Shown here: piece after piece, positions 62,084-64,000 of the stretch
Layout of the letters: every line of letters starts with the position of its first letter
Position numbering within the stretch: the stretch's first letter is position 1
The notes under the pieces: model-generated
The model's input: the letters and a program-made list of their open reading frames with translations, nothing else
The model's database searches: none
What the model was told of the DNA's origin: nothing
Assembly (NCBI RefSeq): GCF_001882345.1
Contig: NZ_MINL01000001.1
Coordinates: 4,039,852-4,103,851 of the forward strand
Origin: Halomonas sp. QHL1
GTDB lineage: Bacteria; Pseudomonadota; Gammaproteobacteria; Pseudomonadales; Halomonadaceae
Reading direction: 5' to 3'
DNA length: 64,000 bases
Position numbers and translations under genes: made by a program

Positions 62084-63850
62084 ATGGAAGTCGCGGCGAT
62101 ATTTGCCCTCTTGGTGGTAGTTGCCACCTTAGCCGCACTCGCGCTAACCCGCATTGCCCCTGATGCGATTTTAATGGCGGCCCTCGGATGCCTCGTCATC
62201 AGCGGCACATTAACCCCCTCCCAAGCGTTACAAGGATTCTCTAATCCTGGGGTGATTACCATTGCCACGCTTTACGTGGTCGCGGCAGGGTTAAAAGAAA
62301 CGGGTGCGATTCAGTGGTTGGCCCACCGTCTACTGGGTCAACCCACGCAGCTACGACAGGCGCAGCTACGCGTGTTATTGCCCGCAGCTGGGCTCAGTGC
62401 ATTTATGAACAACACTACCGTGGTAGCCATGTTCATTCCTGCTATCCAAGAGTGGGCGGCACGTTTAAAGCTGCCGCCGGGCAAGCTACTGCTACCGCTG
62501 AGCTATGCGGCGATTATCGGCGGCACCTGCACCTTGATTGGTACCAGCACTAATCTGGTGGTCGATGGCCTGTTGCAAAGCGAGCGCGGCGTCAGTTTGT
62601 CGATGTTTTCACTGGCGTGGGTGGGCGTGCCGCTGGTGATTGTCGGCGGCACATTTTTGTATTTTTTTACCAACCGCCTATTGCCGGAACGCCAAGGTGT
62701 GCTTGAGCAGCTTGAACAGGCCCGTGAATACGCAGTTGAGGTAGAGGTTGAAGCCAAAGGGCCGCTGGTGGGTAAAACCATCGCAGATGCTGGTTTGCGC
62801 AGCCTTGTTCATGGCTACTTGGCAGATATTGAGCGGCATGGGCATTTGCTAACGGCTGTGCCGCCGGAAACAGAGCTAATGCCGGGTGATATTCTGGTTT
62901 TTATCGGCGCCCCAGAGTGCGCCCGTGAACTGCGTAGAGTACACGGCCTTAAGCCCGCCAGTGGTGACGTCCACAAGCTGGATATTGCCCACCATCAGCG
63001 CTGTTTAGTGGAAGCGGTGATTGGCCCCGATTACGCGGGCCTGAACCAAACCGTCAAGGCATCGCGCTTCCGCTCCCGTTACCAAGCCGTCATTTTGTCG
63101 ATATCTCGGAATGGCAAACGAATACCCGGCAAGCTAGGCGTGATTTCATTACAAGTGGGCGATACCTTGCTAATGGAGACTGCCCAGGATTTTGTTGAGC
63201 AGTACCGTTACCGAAAAGACTTTTTGTTGGTAAGTGGTTTAACCGATTCTACCCCGCCGGATTTCCGCAAAGCGCCCATCGCCCTGGGTATTTTAGCGGG
63301 CATGGTGGCCCTCAGCGCGACAGGGCTGCTGTCGATTCTGGAAGCCGCGCTACTCGCCGGCGGCGGCATGCTGGCAACCCGCTGCGTACCCATGAGCAAA
63401 GCACGTCGATATGTTGACCTCTCCATGCTCATCGTCATTGCCGCTTCGTTTGCCCTAGGGGCAGGGATGACCGATACCGGTGCCGCCACCCAGGTGGCTC
63501 AATGGTTGCTGCTAGCGGATAACCTGGCTCCCTGGATGGCCCTGGCGTTGGTGTACTTAATGACGGTCGTATTCACCGAGCTGATTACCAACAACGCTGC
63601 TGCCGTGTTGATGTTCCCAATTGCCGTCTCGGTGGCCGACCAGCTAGGTGTTAACTTTTTGCCCTTCGCCATCACCATCATGTTCGCCGCCTCGGCAAGC
63701 TTTATGACCCCGCTTGGCTACCAAACCAACCTGATGGTACTTGGCCCCGGCGGCTACCGCTTTAGCGACTACCTACGGTTGGGCGCGCCGCTTAGCGCCC
63801 TTGTGGCCGTTACGGTGATCGGATTGGTGCCGCTGGTGTGGCCATTTTAA
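62084..63850 (+). CDS. SLC13 family permease with RCK_C domains
   Basis: The 588-residue membrane protein has transport halves at both ends (1-200 and 395-588) and two central cytoplasmic TrkA-C/RCK_C domains (about 205-385, with MPGDILVFIGAP and LQVGDTLLMET closing each). AFMNNTTVVAMFIPAI and GTSTNLVVDGLLQ are SLC13/ArsB-fold signatures. With a cysQ-like gene 27 bases later, sulfate uptake is the most probable role. The start has ggagc. Confidence 0.88.
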   Translation: MEVAAIFALLVVVATLAALALTRIAPDAILMAALGCLVISGTLTPSQALQGFSNPGVITIATLYVVAAGLKETGAIQWLAHRLLGQPTQLRQAQLRVLLPAAGLSAFMNNTTVVAMFIPAIQEWAARLKLPPGKLLLPLSYAAIIGGTCTLIGTSTNLVVDGLLQSERGVSLSMFSLAWVGVPLVIVGGTFLYFFTNRLLPERQGVLEQLEQAREYAVEVEVEAKGPLVGKTIADAGLRSLVHGYLADIERHGHLLTAVPPETELMPGDILVFIGAPECARELRRVHGLKPASGDVHKLDIAHHQRCLVEAVIGPDYAGLNQTVKASRFRSRYQAVILSISRNGKRIPGKLGVISLQVGDTLLMETAQDFVEQYRYRKDFLLVSGLTDSTPPDFRKAPIALGILAGMVALSATGLLSILEAALLAGGGMLATRCVPMSKARRYVDLSMLIVIAASFALGAGMTDTGAATQVAQWLLLADNLAPWMALALVYLMTVVFTELITNNAAAVLMFPIAVSVADQLGVNFLPFAITIMFAASASFMTPLGYQTNLMVLGPGGYRFSDYLRLGAPLSALVAVTVIGLVPLVWPF

Positions 63851-63877
63851 TAGCTACCCATGTTTTAAGGATGTTCA

Positions 63878-64000
63878 GTGACTGCCTTCATCTCTAATGA
63901 ACGACGCGCCCGCCTGATCGAAGGCGTACACGCCGCTGGGTGTGAGGTCATGGCTATTTATAAGGATGATTTCTCGGTCGAGACCAAGGCTGACCAAAGC
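63878..64000 (+). CDS. cysQ: 3'(2'),5'-bisphosphate nucleotidase, CysQ-like (5' end only)
   Basis: The first 41 codons of a gene cut by the window end. GTG 63878 follows taagg by seven bases. VHAAGCEVMAIY and the end VETKADQS match the start of CysQ, which removes the PAP by-product of sulfate assimilation. Adjacent to and downstream of the SLC13 permease, which supports a joint sulfur role. Only the N-terminal part can be seen. Confidence 0.78.
   Translation, partial: MTAFISNERRARLIEGVHAAGCEVMAIYKDDFSVETKADQS

Overview
The window reads as chromosome of a halophilic gammaproteobacterium, most likely Halomonas or a close relative. This rests on the YadG/YadH exporter pair, a QueF of the long gammaproteobacterial type, an M42 peptidase of the kind tied to the osmoprotectant NAGGN, TAXI-type TRAP transport, an SLC13 permease next to a cysQ-like gene, and GC-rich core genes. 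The genus call is inference; no 16S rRNA gene is present.

Left core (1-5103): one strong promoter drives an alternating tRNA-Glu(UUC)/tRNA-Gly(GCC) array with two decayed tRNA-Gly copies. It is followed by an ABC-2 exporter pair, queF, a YdjA-like nitroreductase, a YiiD-type thioesterase-domain gene and tRNA-Ser(GGA).

Genomic island (about 5091-43753, 38.7 kb): it is inserted at the 3' end of tRNA-Ser. The last 13 bases of the tRNA recur at 43741-43753, and a 26-bp integrase arm-type repeat lies just inside both ends. A P4-like tyrosine integrase sits at the right end. From left to right the island holds: (a) an AT-richer stretch (5453-11254) built like integron gene cassettes without an integron integrase, with attC-like hairpins separating a trypsin-like protease, a Lamassu-like nuclease/ATPase pair, a TIR-like protein and a GIY-YIG protein; (b) a minus-strand recombination module (RadC-like, YqaJ exonuclease, ERF annealase, DUF932); (c) a Gp2/DUF3296 replication-type gene with an HTH regulator; (d) poorly known genes, including an OGFr-like protein, then AlpA and DUF3987; (e) a large defence cluster of PLD/SNF2-like helicase, DUF4391, type III Mod, AlbA/HATPase protein, type III Res and Mrr-like nuclease, with two unknown proteins; (f) unknown, secreted and lipoprotein genes; (g) a scarred right end with an integrase relic, a truncated WYL/DUF2201 operon, a frameshifted gene and the live integrase.

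Right core (43754-64000): a 27-residue membrane peptide gene, a metallothionein, a CLCA_X protein, a DJ-1/PfpI protein and a glutaredoxin-MauE fusion. Two paralogous CsrB/RsmY-like small RNAs follow, flanking a zinc-ribbon gene. After them come the M42 peptidase; a LysR regulator divergent from a TAXI-TRAP transporter operon with split AtuA-like genes; MFS and NSS transporters; umuDC under a LexA box; a tandem genomic repeat; glyA; and an SLC13 permease with a structured leader followed by the start of a cysQ-like gene.

The strongest candidates for new biology are the cassette-borne defence genes inside a tRNA island, the helicase/DUF4391/type III/AlbA composite cluster, and the paired Csr-sponge RNAs. 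All starts were picked by eye from ribosome-binding sites, and all family calls come from motif recognition without a database search.
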